Positions 16,605-25,917 of a stretch of 64,000 bases of DNA are shown one piece after another. The DNA is taken from NCBI RefSeq assembly GCF_900155655.1, contig NZ_LT706987.1:2773588-2837587 (forward strand), given 5' to 3'. Numbering within the stretch: position 1 is the first letter of the stretch; each line of letters starts with the position of its first letter. The stretch comes from Prevotella ihumii (GTDB taxonomy: Bacteria; Bacteroidota; Bacteroidia; Bacteroidales; Bacteroidaceae). Made by a program: the position numbers and the translations under genes. The notes under the pieces were generated by a model. That model searched no databases. It saw nothing but the letters and a program-made list of their open reading frames with translations, and was not told the DNA's origin.

Positions 16605-18386
16605 ATGAAACACATAAGAAATTTCTGTATCATTGCACATATCGACCACGGCAAGTCTACGTTGGCAGACCGCCTCTTGGAATATACAAAGACTATCCAA
16701 GTAACAAGCGGACAAATGCTCGACGATATGGACTTGGAACGTGAACGCGGTATTACAATCAAAAGTCACGCTATACAAATGGAGCATGAACACGAGGGAG
16801 AGAAGTATGTGCTCAACCTTATTGATACCCCTGGACACGTCGACTTTTCGTACGAAGTATCGCGAAGCATTGCTGCCTGCGAAGGGGCATTGCTCATTGT
16901 CGACTCTACACAGGGTGTGCAGGCACAGACAATTTCGAACCTTTATATGGCTATTGATAACAATTTGGAAATCATACCAGTTATCAATAAAATAGATATG
17001 CCTAACGCAATGCCCGAAGAGGTAGAGGACGAAATCATCGACCTTATTGGCTGCGACCGTCAAGATATTATACGGGCGAGCGGAAAGACGGGCGAGGGTG
17101 TGCCAGATATTCTCAAAGCCATCATAGAGCGTGTGCCCTGTCCTAAGGGAGATAAAAACGAACCGTTACAGGCATTGATTTTCGACTCTATATTCAACTC
17201 GTTTCGTGGTATCATCACCTTGTGCAAGGTAACAAACGGAACAATTCGCAAAGGCGATAAAGTGAAGTTTGTACAGACAGGTATGGAGTATGACGCTGAC
17301 GAGGTGGGTGTGCTGAAGATGGAAATGATGCCTAAGAAAGAGCTTTCTACGGGCGAAGTGGGCTACATCATTTCAGGTATAAAGAACGCACGTGAAGTGA
17401 AAGTAGGCGATACCGTAACTCACATTGACCGCCCTTGCGCTACTGGAATTGAAGGTTTCCAAGTGGTGAAGCCAATGGTCTTTGCCGGTGTCTATCCTGT
17501 TGACCCTGCCGACTACGAAAATCTACGTACTTCGTTGGAAAAGCTCCAACTGAACGATGCTTCGCTTACTTTCTCGCCAGAGAGTTCGCAAGCTTTGGGC
17601 TTCGGTTTCCGTTGTGGTTTCTTAGGATTGCTCCACATGGAAATTATTCAAGAACGATTGGACCGTGAGTTCAATATGGACGTTATCACCACCGTACCTA
17701 ACGTTAGTTATATGGTTTACGACAAATTGGGCGAAAGCAAAGAAGTGCACAACCCGTCAGGTTTGCCCGAACCAACAATGATAGAGCACATTGAAGAACC
17801 TTATATCAAGGCTTCGATTATTACATCGGCAGACTATATCGGCCCTATTATGACGCTCTGTTTGGATAAACGTGGCGAATTGGTAAGCCAAAACTATGTG
17901 AGCGGAAACCGATTGGAACTCATTTTTATGATACCACTTGGCGAAATTGTTATCGATTTTTATGATAAGCTGAAGAGTATCTCGAAGGGTTACGCCTCGT
18001 TCGATTATCACATAGACTCGTTCCGTCCATCGAAGCTTGCCAAACTTGATATTTTGCTCAATGGTGAACCTGTTGATGCGCTCTCGACCTTAACGCACGA
18101 AAGCAATGCTGTGGCCTTTGGTCGCAGAATGTGTGAGAAACTGAAAGAGCTTATTCCAAGACAACAGTTTGATATTGCAATTCAAGCAGCTATTGGGGGG
18201 AAGATTGTGGCACGTGAGACCATCAAACAGGTGCGAAAGGACGTTACCGCAAAATGTTATGGTGGTGACGTGAGCCGTAAACGCAAACTCTTGGAGAAAC
18301 AAAAGAAAGGTAAGAAACGTATGAAACAAGTGGGAAATGTACAAGTACCACAAAAGGCGTTCCTCGCTGTATTAAAATTAGACTAA
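16605..18386 (+). CDS. lepA: Elongation factor 4 (LepA)
   Basis: This 593-residue ribosome-dependent translational GTPase is of the LepA/EF4 family and is involved in the quality of translation and ribosome assembly. The G-domain motifs are complete: [17 protein letters not shown] and NKIDMP. Domain II, the EF-G-like domains, and the LepA-specific C-terminal domain ([40 protein letters not shown]) follow in order. The ATG at 16605 is chosen over a TTG three bases upstream; it sits right behind the promoter candidate. Length and motifs are normal. Confidence 0.98.
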   Translation: MKHIRNFCIIAHIDHGKSTLADRLLEYTKTIQVTSGQMLDDMDLERERGITIKSHAIQMEHEHEGEKYVLNLIDTPGHVDFSYEVSRSIAACEGALLIVDSTQGVQAQTISNLYMAIDNNLEIIPVINKIDMPNAMPEEVEDEIIDLIGCDRQDIIRASGKTGEGVPDILKAIIERVPCPKGDKNEPLQALIFDSIFNSFRGIITLCKVTNGTIRKGDKVKFVQTGMEYDADEVGVLKMEMMPKKELSTGEVGYIISGIKNAREVKVGDTVTHIDRPCATGIEGFQVVKPMVFAGVYPVDPADYENLRTSLEKLQLNDASLTFSPESSQALGFGFRCGFLGLLHMEIIQERLDREFNMDVITTVPNVSYMVYDKLGESKEVHNPSGLPEPTMIEHIEEPYIKASIITSADYIGPIMTLCLDKRGELVSQNYVSGNRLELIFMIPLGEIVIDFYDKLKSISKGYASFDYHIDSFRPSKLAKLDILLNGEPVDALSTLTHESNAVAFGRRMCEKLKELIPRQQFDIAIQAAIGGKIVARETIKQVRKDVTAKCYGGDVSRKRKLLEKQKKGKKRMKQVGNVQVPQKAFLAVLKLD

Positions 18387-18410
18387 CATTATAATTAGGA
18401 GGGAATTAAT

Positions 18411-19004
18411 ATGAAAGAAGCCATTAACACTCGCGACATCGCACGTGAGTTGGCACGTAAGTACAGTACGATGACTCACGATGAGTTGGATGTGCTTGAA
18501 AGTATTCTCGTTCCCCTTAAATATGCTAAGGGTGAAATGATTTTAAGTGAAGGGGAGGTATGCGAAAATATATATTATATTGAACACGGACTGATTAGAC
18601 AGTTTTACTTCAAGAACGGAAAGCAAATCACCGAGCACCTTGGAGAAGACCGCACTATCTTTATGTGTATTGAAAGTTTGTTCCGCGAAGAACCAACCTC
18701 CTTGCAGGTGGAGGCTTTAGAACCTACATTGGTATATGCGATGCCCAAACGTAAGTTGGAGCAGGTAGCATTACACAATGTGAATATTCAAATTCTGTTC
18801 CGAAAAATATTAGAGGAAAGTCTTATCATATCACAAGTTCACGCAGACTTAGTGCGCTTTGAAACAGCACAAGACAGATACAAAAAGATGTGCAAACTGA
18901 GTCCGCAAGTTATTCTTCGTGCACCTTTGGTTTACATTGCAAGCTACTTGCAGATGACACCAGAGACACTCAGCCGTGTAAGAGCTGCAACTTTATTAGA
19001 ATAA
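18411..19004 (+). CDS. Crp/Fnr-family transcriptional regulator
   Basis: This 197-residue regulator has an N-terminal cyclic-nucleotide-binding fold (about residues 25-120: LKYAKGEMILSEGEVCENIYYIEHGLIRQFY) and a C-terminal helix-turn-helix (VYIASYLQMTPETLSRVR). There is no Cys cluster of the Fnr type, so it is not an iron-sulfur oxygen sensor. The ligand is unknown and the domain may be ligand-free, as in many Bacteroidetes members. It lies 24 bp after lepA, with a GGAGGG sequence before the ATG, and may share its transcript. Confidence 0.9.
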   Translation: MKEAINTRDIARELARKYSTMTHDELDVLESILVPLKYAKGEMILSEGEVCENIYYIEHGLIRQFYFKNGKQITEHLGEDRTIFMCIESLFREEPTSLQVEALEPTLVYAMPKRKLEQVALHNVNIQILFRKILEESLIISQVHADLVRFETAQDRYKKMCKLSPQVILRAPLVYIASYLQMTPETLSRVRAATLLE

Positions 19005-19067
19005 AGGTAGTAGGTTTACGCAGCTAAAACAAAACTTTTAAAAGACAAAGGCTGTAAGCTAAAGCAT

Positions 19068-19162
19068 CAAGGTTAAACTCTGAAAAAGTTAAGATAAACT
19101 TTGAAAGAGTCAAGATAAACTTTAAAAGAGTCAAGATAAACTTTGAAAGAGTCAAGATAAAC
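19068..19162. repeat. 21-bp tandem repeat array
   Basis: About four and a half imperfect units of GTCAAGATAAACTTTGAAAGA follow one another between the Crp-like gene and proS. The first unit is the most diverged. No gene uses the array; the weak minus-strand frame across it only reflects the repeat. Confidence 0.8.
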
Positions 19163-19177
19163 AATAAAAAAAGAATA

Positions 19178-19214
19178 AAGGTGAGCATTTTTCGTGTAAA
19201 ATGCTCACCTTTAT
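19178..19214. terminator. Bidirectional terminator hairpin
   Basis: The arms AAAGGTGAGCATTTT and AAAATGCTCACCTTT form a 15-bp stem with a short loop, between the convergent Crp-like gene and proS. It can serve both. Confidence 0.7.
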
Positions 19215-19346
19215 ATATATATATCAATACCACCATATTGATGTGAGAAACTAAGTTTTCGGGCATAAAACATAAAAATAGGTTCACCAACTTCACAGCC
19301 GATGAACCCCCAAAACTTTTACTATTAACCCATAAAACTTAATTAT

Positions 19347-20828
19347 TTAGTATGATCTTGCTATCAACACACGATGCTTAGATGGCTTTCCACTTACCAT
19401 ATCGACACCTTCTGTCTGTTCAAACATAAATGGAACGCAGCGTATTGTAGCCTGTGTTTCTTCCTTAATCTTTTCTTCTGTCTCTGCAGTACCGTCCCAA
19501 TGACAGAGGAAGAAACCACCATCTTTAACCTTTTCTTTGAACTCTTCGTAGTTATCACACTCGTAAATGTGTTCGTTACGGAAAGTTACAGCCTTCTTAT
19601 ATATATTTGCCTGAATGTCATAGAGCAAGTTCTTCACACGCTCAACAATGCCATCGAAGCTCACATTTTCCTTTTCAAGTGTATCACGACGCATTATCTC
19701 AATGGTATTGTTCTCCAAATCGCGACCACCCATAGCCAATCGCACTGGCACACCTTTGAGTTCGTAGTCAGCAAACTTAAATCCAGGACGCTTATTGTCG
19801 GCATTGTCAAACTTAACGGTAATGCCCAAAGCTCTCAACTCATTGATTACAGGTTGCAACTTTTCTGTTAGAGCCTGCAATTGTTCCTCTCCCTTGAAGA
19901 TAGGAATGATTACTACTTGGATAGGAGCAATCTTTGGAGGCAAAACAAGTCCGTTATCGTCAGAGTGGGTCATAATCAACGCACCTACAAGACGAGTACT
20001 TACGCCCCAAGAGGTAGCCCAAACATATTCAGGCTTATTCTCTTTGTTAAGGAAAGTCACATCGAACGACTTCGCAAAGTTCTGTCCCAAGAAATGAGAA
20101 GTACCGCTTTGAAGAGCCTTACCATCTTGCATCATTGCCTCAATAGTATAGGTATCAAGCGCACCTGCAAAGCGTTCAGTCTCACTCTTCACACCTTGTA
20201 CTACAGGAATAGCCAAGTATTGTTCAGCAAAGTCGGCATATACCTTCAGCATAGTCTTAGCTTCTTCTACTGCTTCTTCCTTTGTAGCGTGTGCTGTGTG
20301 ACCTTCTTGCCACAAGAACTCTGATGTACGGAGGAAAGGACGTGTACGCATTTCCCAGCGCATCACGTTACACCACTGGTTGCACATCAATGGAAGGTCG
20401 CGATAAGAATGTATCCAATTCTTATAAGTGTTCCAAATAATGGTTTCGCTGGTTGGACGTATGATAAGTTCCTCGTCGAGCTTTGCATTTGGATCAACCT
20501 CTACTCCGTTTCCTTCCTCATTAGAACGAAGGCGATAATGCGTTACTACGGCACACTCTTTAGCAAACCCTGCCACGTGTTCAGCCTCTCTTGAGAGGAA
20601 GCTCTTCGGTATAAGGAGGGGGAAATAAGCATTCTGTGCACCTGTTTCCTTAAACATCTTGTCCAACTGTGCTTGCATCTTTTCCCATATAGCATAGCCG
20701 TATGGCTTGATAACCATACACCCTCTTACAGGCGACTGCTCTGCTAATTCTGCTTTAACAACCAAATCGTTGTACCATTGAGAGTAGTTGTCGGCTCTCT
20801 TGGTAAGGTCTTTGAGTTCTTTTGCCAT
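19347..20828 (-). CDS. proS: Prolyl-tRNA synthetase, archaeal/eukaryotic type
   Basis: This class II synthetase charges tRNA-Pro. At 493 residues, with [15 protein letters not shown] near the start, [14 protein letters not shown] in motif 2 and the C-terminal zinc-like/anticodon domain ending RVLIARSY, it belongs to the archaeal/eukaryotic type without the large editing insertion of the E. coli enzyme. This type is usual in Bacteroidetes. A TATCTTTG box on the minus strand at 20900-20907 is a candidate promoter about 70 bp upstream. The length is typical. Confidence 0.97.
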   Translation of the reverse strand: MAKELKDLTKRADNYSQWYNDLVVKAELAEQSPVRGCMVIKPYGYAIWEKMQAQLDKMFKETGAQNAYFPLLIPKSFLSREAEHVAGFAKECAVVTHYRLRSNEEGNGVEVDPNAKLDEELIIRPTSETIIWNTYKNWIHSYRDLPLMCNQWCNVMRWEMRTRPFLRTSEFLWQEGHTAHATKEEAVEEAKTMLKVYADFAEQYLAIPVVQGVKSETERFAGALDTYTIEAMMQDGKALQSGTSHFLGQNFAKSFDVTFLNKENKPEYVWATSWGVSTRLVGALIMTHSDDNGLVLPPKIAPIQVVIIPIFKGEEQLQALTEKLQPVINELRALGITVKFDNADNKRPGFKFADYELKGVPVRLAMGGRDLENNTIEIMRRDTLEKENVSFDGIVERVKNLLYDIQANIYKKAVTFRNEHIYECDNYEEFKEKVKDGGFFLCHWDGTAETEEKIKEETQATIRCVPFMFEQTEGVDMVSGKPSKHRVLIARSY

Positions 20829-20899
20829 AATATATTGTAATCGTTTTATCTACCTTTTTAAAATAGCCTATTTATGGTTGCAAGGCTAAAATCCCACCT

Positions 20900-20907
20900 C
20901 AAAGATA
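20900..20907 (-). promoter_or_regulatory. Candidate -7 promoter box of proS
   Basis: On the minus strand this is TATCTTTG, a match to TAnnTTTG, 72 bp upstream of the proS start. Confidence 0.4.
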
Positions 20908-21023
20908 GGAAATACTCCTTTTTGTTTAGGGAAAACCCCTTGCAACAAAGGCTGAATATCTATAACTTTGTGCAAAAATACAAAAAATAGTTGGCATAAC
21001 GATAAACAATAGGTAATTTGTTG

Positions 21024-21031
21024 TATCTTTG
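21024..21031 (+). promoter_or_regulatory. Candidate -7 promoter box of the OmpA-like gene
   Basis: TATCTTTG matches the Bacteroidetes -7 element and implies a leader of about 85 nt before the ATG at 21122. No -33 box is obvious. Confidence 0.4.
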
Positions 21032-21121
21032 TTGATATTTCAAGCAAATACTATCAACTATCGGACGCCACTAACTCTCTAAATAAAGGTAAAACAAAGA
21101 AAGATTAAAAAACGAAAGATT

Positions 21122-21805
21122 ATGAAAAATTTAAAGACAATTGCAGCAGGATTATGTGTAGCTACACTCGTTTCAAGTTGTGCTACCAAACAAGGAACAT
21201 ATACATTAGGTGGCGGTGGTGCTGGTGCTGTGCTTGGCGGTATTGTTGGTAACATCATTGGAAAGAACACTAAAGGCACTATGATTGGTGCAGCTATCGG
21301 TGCAGCAGTAGGCTCTGGCGCAGGTGCATTGATTGGTCGTCATATGGACAAGGTTGCTCGCGAGACTGCAGCACAGGTACAGAACGCTAAGGTAGAGAAA
21401 ACTACTGACGCTAACGGCTTAGAGTGTGTGAAAGTAACTTTCGATTCAGGCATTCTCTTCGCAACAAATAAAGCTAACCTCAACGCAACTTCAAAGAAAG
21501 AGTTGGCAGACTTTGCAAAGGTTATGATGAAGAATTCTGATTGCGACGTAGCTATTCAGGGTTACACAGACGCATCGGGTAACGACAATATCAACATTCC
21601 TTTGTCTCAAAAGCGTGCCGATGCCGTATCTTCTTATCTCCGTTCACAGGGCGTAAGTGGTGCTCAAATCCGCACTGTAGAAGGTCTTGGAAGCTCAAAT
21701 CCTATCGAAGACAAGCGTGTAAGTCAGGCTAACCGCCGTGTTGAGGTATATATGTATGCTTCAGAGGATATGATTAACAAGGCTAACAATGGTACTTTGA
21801 AATAA
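21122..21805 (+). CDS. OmpA-family lipoprotein with glycine-zipper region
   Basis: This 227-residue outer-membrane lipoprotein has a lipoprotein signal (ATLVSSC, lipidated Cys about residue 20), a glycine-zipper membrane-interacting segment (residues 30-75, many GxxxG such as GAGAVLGGIVGNIIG) and a C-terminal OmpA domain (about 100-218). The OmpA domain carries the peptidoglycan-binding pattern IQGYTDASGNDNIN with the later NRRVEVYM. It should tie the outer membrane to the wall, similar to Pal or YiaD. It is monocistronic and followed by a strong hairpin. Confidence 0.92.
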   Translation: MKNLKTIAAGLCVATLVSSCATKQGTYTLGGGGAGAVLGGIVGNIIGKNTKGTMIGAAIGAAVGSGAGALIGRHMDKVARETAAQVQNAKVEKTTDANGLECVKVTFDSGILFATNKANLNATSKKELADFAKVMMKNSDCDVAIQGYTDASGNDNINIPLSQKRADAVSSYLRSQGVSGAQIRTVEGLGSSNPIEDKRVSQANRRVEVYMYASEDMINKANNGTLK

Positions 21806-21860
21806 GCCGACGCACCTAAAACATTAAGACAAAAAACCATTAGATTCAGATAAGACAAAG

Positions 21861-21908
21861 AAAAGTTCCACCCCACCTTTCACTTGGAAAGGTTCGGGTG
21901 GAACTTTT
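21861..21908. terminator. Terminator hairpin after the OmpA-like gene
   Basis: The arms AAAAGTTCCACCC and GGGTGGAACTTTT form a 13-bp stem followed by T-rich sequence. It also covers the end of the minus-strand small membrane protein gene, so it may act in both directions. Confidence 0.75.
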
Positions 21909-22173
21909 CTTTTCTCTTTCTTTCTTCTTCTCGTGCAATAAGCTGATTGCTTAATGCTTCTTCGCTACATATTACATCATCTAACCGATAATTTCCAATA
22001 TGGACAATTATAAAAAGCAAGATGAGTTGTAAAAAACTACAAACATAAAAACCAAATTCTGCCTGACCTTCTTCGATAAAAACAAGAAATCCAAACAGCG
22101 CAGTACAAGGAGCAATACTCAACCTACAATATAAAGGAGCGCAGCTGCCACCTCCCAAATAGTAGACTTGCAC
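21880..22173 (-). CDS. Small membrane protein of unknown function
   Basis: I do not recognise this 97-residue product. It has two hydrophobic stretches (APCTALFGFLVFI and FYVCSFLQLILLFIIVHIG) and a polar, charged C-terminus (REEERKRKEKF). The frame lies 30 bp downstream of the RHH gene in the same direction, which supports it. Its stop falls inside the shared terminator hairpin. The start is uncertain, and chance is possible at this size. Confidence 0.45.
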   Translation of the reverse strand: MQVYYLGGGSCAPLYCRLSIAPCTALFGFLVFIEEGQAEFGFYVCSFLQLILLFIIVHIGNYRLDDVICSEEALSNQLIAREEERKRKEKFHPNLSK

Positions 22174-22203
22174 GTTCGTGGCATAAAATAATGTATTTCA
22201 TTA

Positions 22204-22407
22204 TCAAGCTCTCTTGTTGCTGTCTTCCTCATTGTTTTTCTGCTTTTTAGGCAACCTCCGAGCCTTGCGCAACGCATCATTGATAATCCATTGCAACTGT
22301 CCATTGGTTGAGCGAAACTCGTCGGCTGCCCACTTTTCTATCGCACTCATCGTATCGACATCGACACGAAGGATGAAACTTTTGGTATTGTTTTCCTTCT
22401 TTGCCAT
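22204..22407 (-). CDS. Arc-like ribbon-helix-helix DNA-binding protein
   Basis: This 67-residue protein has the ribbon-helix-helix pattern of the Arc/MetJ class: a basic N-terminus, the strand KSFILRVDVDTMSAIEKWA, a helix with EFRSTNGQLQWIINDALRKA, and a charged tail. Such proteins bind DNA as dimers and often repress their own operon. It follows the SPFH gene by 33 bp in the same direction. No toxin-like partner is visible, so a role as antitoxin is not supported. Confidence 0.8.
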   Translation of the reverse strand: MAKKENNTKSFILRVDVDTMSAIEKWAADEFRSTNGQLQWIINDALRKARRLPKKQKNNEEDSNKRA

Positions 22408-22440
22408 TTACTCATTGAAGGGGTTAAGACATTATTTATA

Positions 22441-23391
22441 TTACATGTTCAGGGTACCTGAATTTACTACAGGTTGGGTAGCACTTTCGCTACACAATAC
22501 CACCATCAGATTGCTCACCATAGCGGCTTTCTGACTGTCGTCAAGCTCCACAACGCTCTCCTTATCCAATTTCTGCAAAGCCATATCTACCATTGATACC
22601 GCACCTTCCACAATCTTTTCACGAGCCGAAATAATGGCATCGGCTTGCTGACGGCGAAGCATAACCGCAGCTATCTCTGGTGCGTATGCAAGGTAGTTGA
22701 TGCGAGCCTCTAAGATTTCTATACCAGCCATCTCTAAACGCTCATCAAGGGTTTGTTCCAAGAGCTTATTTATCTCCTCGCTATTGTCGCGAAGGGTCTG
22801 CCCGTGTACATTTTCGTCCACATTATCGTAAGCGTAAAGTCCTGCTACGTGGCGCAAAGCTGCATCGCCTTGCACACGAACGAAGCGTTCGAAAGCCAAC
22901 ATCAGGTCGCTTGTTGAAGTGCCAACCTTAGCATTTAGGTCGCCACCTGCCATCGATTCAGAATCAATGTCGAAGATTGCCTTATAGGTATCTTTCACTT
23001 TCCAAACCAGCATCATACCAATCATAATTGGGTTACCCGTCTTGTCGTTCACCTTGATAGGAGTTTGGTCGATGTTACGAGCACGGAGCGAAAGTCGCTT
23101 GGTATTGATGAGCGGATTAACCCAATGGAAACCCACCTCGCTGAACGTACCCTTGTATTGTCCGAAGAACATCATTACACGTGCCTCGTTAGGTTCAACC
23201 TTTACAAAGCCAGCAAAGATAAAAAGCACAACAAAGGCACAAGCTACTGCAAGAAAGAACAAGTAGACTTCTTCTTGCATAAACAGCTCTACCAAGAAGT
23301 AAGCACCTGCCAAAAATGCAACTACATTCAAAAGAAGCATCAAGAAGCCATTGAGCTTCATACCCGAAAACTTAAATTCTTTACTTTCCAT
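22441..23391 (-). CDS. SPFH/Band 7 domain membrane protein
   Basis: This 316-residue protein has two N-terminal membrane helices (LNGFLMLLLNVVAFLAGAYFLV, YLFFLAVACAFVVLFIFAGF), a Band 7/SPFH domain (about residues 65-230, KVEPNEARVMMFFGQYKGTF onwards), and a helical C-terminal part (EIAAVMLRRQQADAIISAREKIVEGAVSMVDMAL). SPFH proteins form large membrane rings or scaffolds that organise membrane domains and proteases. The companion small RHH gene downstream suggests a shared unit. Upstream the IS66 element begins 185 bp away, so the original promoter may be partly displaced. Confidence 0.92.
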   Translation of the reverse strand: MESKEFKFSGMKLNGFLMLLLNVVAFLAGAYFLVELFMQEEVYLFFLAVACAFVVLFIFAGFVKVEPNEARVMMFFGQYKGTFSEVGFHWVNPLINTKRLSLRARNIDQTPIKVNDKTGNPIMIGMMLVWKVKDTYKAIFDIDSESMAGGDLNAKVGTSTSDLMLAFERFVRVQGDAALRHVAGLYAYDNVDENVHGQTLRDNSEEINKLLEQTLDERLEMAGIEILEARINYLAYAPEIAAVMLRRQQADAIISAREKIVEGAVSMVDMALQKLDKESVVELDDSQKAAMVSNLMVVLCSESATQPVVNSGTLNM

Positions 23392-23576
23392 AGTCGATTG
23401 TTTTTAAATTTATTCGTTGTTTTAAAGTAATATCATTTTGATATTACAAATATATAACTTTTAGTTGATATACACCAAAGTTATGCGTGTTATTTAACAT
23501 ATATTTAACACTTGTGTTTATACTTTTTCCCCACCTTATTATCTACTCTTTATCTATACATCGATCAACTTAAAGT

Positions 23577-23602
23577 GTAAGCATCCAATATTAGCCGCCT
23601 TT
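23577..23602. repeat. IS66 copy B left terminal inverted repeat
   Basis: A 26-bp end, identical in inverted form to 25697-25722. Confidence 0.93.
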
Positions 23603-23642
23603 GTGTAACATTCTTGCTTTACTACCTTTGCCCGAAAAACTT

Positions 23643-23987
23643 ATGTTTGTACTCAACGAAACAAATGTTTTCCGGGTTTGTTGCACTCCTGTGGATATGC
23701 GTCAGGGTATTCTTCGCCTGTCCCAATTGGTACGCAGCAATGACTTCAATCCTTCTGATGGTGTTGTCTACGTTTTCTACAATCGATCCCGTAACCGAAT
23801 TAAATTGCTGCACTGGGAACGCTGTGGTTTTGTCGTGTATCATAAACAGATGGCACAGGGTTGCCTGAGTCCTAAAATCATACGGGCGAGAACTGGATTT
23901 TATGAACTTCGCTGGGACGAATTGGTACTCTATATTGAAGGAATAAACCCTAGTTGCTACCGAAGAAAAAGATACAATAAATCTTAG
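23643..23987 (+). CDS. tnpB: IS66 accessory protein TnpB (copy B)
   Basis: This is nearly identical to the copy at 316-660, with the same TnpB core (VDMRQGILRLSQLV, VVYVFYNRSRNRIKLLHW). I use Met 23643 (MFVLNETN); an in-frame ATG at 23601 overlaps the terminal repeat. Together with TnpC it is needed for transposition in studied IS66 elements. Confidence 0.92.
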   Translation: MFVLNETNVFRVCCTPVDMRQGILRLSQLVRSNDFNPSDGVVYVFYNRSRNRIKLLHWERCGFVVYHKQMAQGCLSPKIIRARTGFYELRWDELVLYIEGINPSCYRRKRYNKS

Positions 23988-24050
23988 TATTTTCTTGCCA
24001 GTGTCAGATATTTTTCGTAACTTTACAGCGTATAAAGAACTGATAATGTG

Positions 24051-25646
24051 ATGGATATGCCTTATAGTACAATGACATCTGACTACCATTCTCTCACTCG
24101 GGAAGCTGTTGTTAAACTTCTTGAGCAAAGGGATGCTGAACTTAAGGATAAGGATGCTGAGATTAAGATTAAGGATGCTGAGCTGGAACGAAAGTCCCGT
24201 CGTATTCTTGAACTTGAGCGCATGGTATTTGGCAGGCGCAGCGAGAAACGCCTGCCTGAGAGTGCAAGCGGCTGGGCGGGTACGCTTTTTGACGAGCAGT
24301 GGGCCAAAGAGGGCTCCCTGGCTCAGGTAGAAGCCCTTCCCATCATCAAGGAGATAAAACAGCAGGCCGGACAACGCAGGTCATCACGCCGTGTGAGCCG
24401 TCTTTCCAGAAAGGGTAGGGCCTACGCCTCCTATGTTCCCGAGAATATAGAGCGACAGGTGACGGAGATATATCCAGAGGGTTATGACGCTGAGCGCATG
24501 GTCATCATCGGACATGACAGAAGTGAGCATCTGTGTCTGCGTCCCTCATCCTTTTATGTCAGGGTAGAAGATCGTGTCATCTGCCGCCTGAAGGAAGCCC
24601 GGCCAACGGATGCGAAGGTCGACATCCTGGAAGCCCCCTTGAAAAAGCAAGCGGTGGATTGTTTTGCCGACGCTTCCCTGCTCGCCGAAATCATCACCGC
24701 CAAGTTCGCCTATCACCAGCCCGAGTATAGGCAATGTGAAAGATGGAAGGAACTGGGCGTGAACATCCCCACCTCAACCGTCAACAGCTGGGTTCACGAT
24801 GCCGCCGATGCACTTTATCCACTTTACAAACTTCAAGTAAGACAGATCCTGCAAAGTCCTTATCTTCAAGTTGACGAGACCAGCGTACAGGTTGCCGACC
24901 GCAAGGGAAAGACGCGCAAGGGATACCTGTGGGGCGTGCGTGACGCCATACACTCCCAGGGTGTGTTCTTCCATTGGAAGGACGGGTCGCGGTCGGGCGC
25001 TGTGGCAGATGAACTCTTCAAGGGCTACCAGGGTGCCATACAGTCTGATGGGTATGAGGTCTACAGCAGGTTTGAGAACGTTCAGGGCATCGTGCTGTTA
25101 GGATGTATGGCACACGTGAGACGTAAGTTCGAACATCTGGCGGCTGACGATAAGAACGCCGCCCATATCATCGAAACGATAGCCACGCTTTATGAGTTGG
25201 AGGAAAACCTCAAACACAAGAAAGCACCACCCGAGGAAGTGGAGACAGAACGAAAGGCTAAAGCTTACCCTATTCTTAAGTATTTGGAGACCTATATGTT
25301 GGATGTACACAAACAGTACACCCCAGGCGAAGCTATGGAGAAGGCACTGCGTTATGCCTTCGCCGTATGGATACGCATTGGCAGGTATGTGCAGGACGGA
25401 CGCTTCAACATAGACAACAACCTTATGGAACAGGCCATCAGACCCATCACGCTTGGAAGAAAGAACTACCTGTTCTGTGGTAACAATGAGGGAGCGGAGA
25501 ACAACGCCATCTTCTATACCTTCATGGCGTGTTGCAGGGAAGCAGACATAGAGCCATACAAATGGATGAAGGAAGTTCTTTCAAGGCCCCTGCCCGATAT
25601 GACGGAGGAGGAACTCACGAAAATGCTACCTTCAAACTTCAAATAA
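24051..25646 (+). CDS. tnpC: IS66 transposase TnpC (copy B)
   Basis: This 531-residue DDE transposase is full length. The N-terminus has a short coiled coil (three heptads, DAELKDK, DAEIKIK, DAELERK) and the LELERMVFGRRSEKR motif. The usual Cys zinc-finger pairs of IS66 TnpC are not visible in the following segment. The catalytic part has Asp in YLQVDETSVQV, Asp in AIQSDGYEVY, and Glu in the NNLMEQAIRPITLGRKNYLF region, in family order. The start is ATG 24051; a GTG directly upstream is also in frame. The copy looks active, and the last bases before the right end form a terminator. Confidence 0.95.
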   Translation: MDMPYSTMTSDYHSLTREAVVKLLEQRDAELKDKDAEIKIKDAELERKSRRILELERMVFGRRSEKRLPESASGWAGTLFDEQWAKEGSLAQVEALPIIKEIKQQAGQRRSSRRVSRLSRKGRAYASYVPENIERQVTEIYPEGYDAERMVIIGHDRSEHLCLRPSSFYVRVEDRVICRLKEARPTDAKVDILEAPLKKQAVDCFADASLLAEIITAKFAYHQPEYRQCERWKELGVNIPTSTVNSWVHDAADALYPLYKLQVRQILQSPYLQVDETSVQVADRKGKTRKGYLWGVRDAIHSQGVFFHWKDGSRSGAVADELFKGYQGAIQSDGYEVYSRFENVQGIVLLGCMAHVRRKFEHLAADDKNAAHIIETIATLYELEENLKHKKAPPEEVETERKAKAYPILKYLETYMLDVHKQYTPGEAMEKALRYAFAVWIRIGRYVQDGRFNIDNNLMEQAIRPITLGRKNYLFCGNNEGAENNAIFYTFMACCREADIEPYKWMKEVLSRPLPDMTEEELTKMLPSNFK

Positions 25647-25647
25647 C

Positions 25648-25687
25648 AAATAACCCTTATATGCTGCCAGACATATAAGGGTTATTT
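25648..25687. terminator. Terminator hairpin inside IS66 copy B
   Basis: The arms AAATAACCCTTATATG and CATATAAGGGTTATTT form a 16-bp stem directly after the tnpC stop codon. Confidence 0.75.
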
Positions 25688-25696
25688 ATTGGTGTG

Positions 25697-25722
25697 AAAG
25701 GCGGCTAATATTGGATGCTTAC
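25697..25722. repeat. IS66 copy B right terminal inverted repeat
   Basis: A 26-bp end, the exact inverted form of 23577-23602. Confidence 0.93.
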
Positions 25723-25758
25723 AGTGTACTAAAGATTTGATAAGACAAAAAATAAAGA

Positions 25759-25792
25759 AAATGCCATTGGGACGATCGTTCCAATGGCATTT
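25759..25792. terminator. Terminator hairpin between IS66 and the acyl-CoA synthetase gene
   Basis: The arms AAATGCCATTGG and CCAATGGCATTT flank a 10-base loop. The hairpin stands 12 bp from the 24-bp segment shared with the 3' end of the gene at 741-1337, so it may once have served that gene. Confidence 0.7.
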
Positions 25793-25820
25793 CTTGTATG
25801 CTCTTGTTTGTTCTTTTTAT

Positions 25821-25885
25821 TCCAAATCGGTCGTTAGAATAATAAAGTAAGCACCTAAACTGGGCTAATGCCCGATTTGGGTTTA
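25821..25885. repeat. CCAAATCGG inverted-repeat element, copy 1 (short)
   Basis: The arms CCAAATCGG and CCGATTTGG enclose a core containing AATAATAAAGTAAGCACC. The same core and 3' arm occur in the longer copy at 46571-46766, so this is an internally deleted form. Confidence 0.75.
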
Positions 25886-25917
25886 TTGAATATAAGCGAT
25901 TGTAAGTTCTAATCGGC

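Larger units (their letters stand above)
23577..25722 (+). mobile_element. IS66-family element, copy B (complete, 2146 bp)
   Basis: The ends are perfect 26-bp inverted repeats beginning GTAAGCATCCAATATT, at 23577-23602 and 25697-25722. It encodes TnpB and TnpC, both intact, with no tnpA. IS66 elements usually duplicate 8 bp of target; the flanks here (CTTAAAGT on the left, AGTGTACT on the right) do not match, which suggests recombination with copy A after insertion. The right flank recurs, inverted, beside copy A at 727-750. The tnpC region looks more GC-rich than the surrounding chromosome. Confidence 0.95.

Noticed and set aside
19068-19162. CRISPR-like repeat
   Set aside because: Units are directly joined without spacers and no cas genes lie nearby.
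22119-22304. 61-codon frame overlapping the RHH gene
   Set aside because: It overlaps the supported RHH gene in another frame and shows no family pattern.
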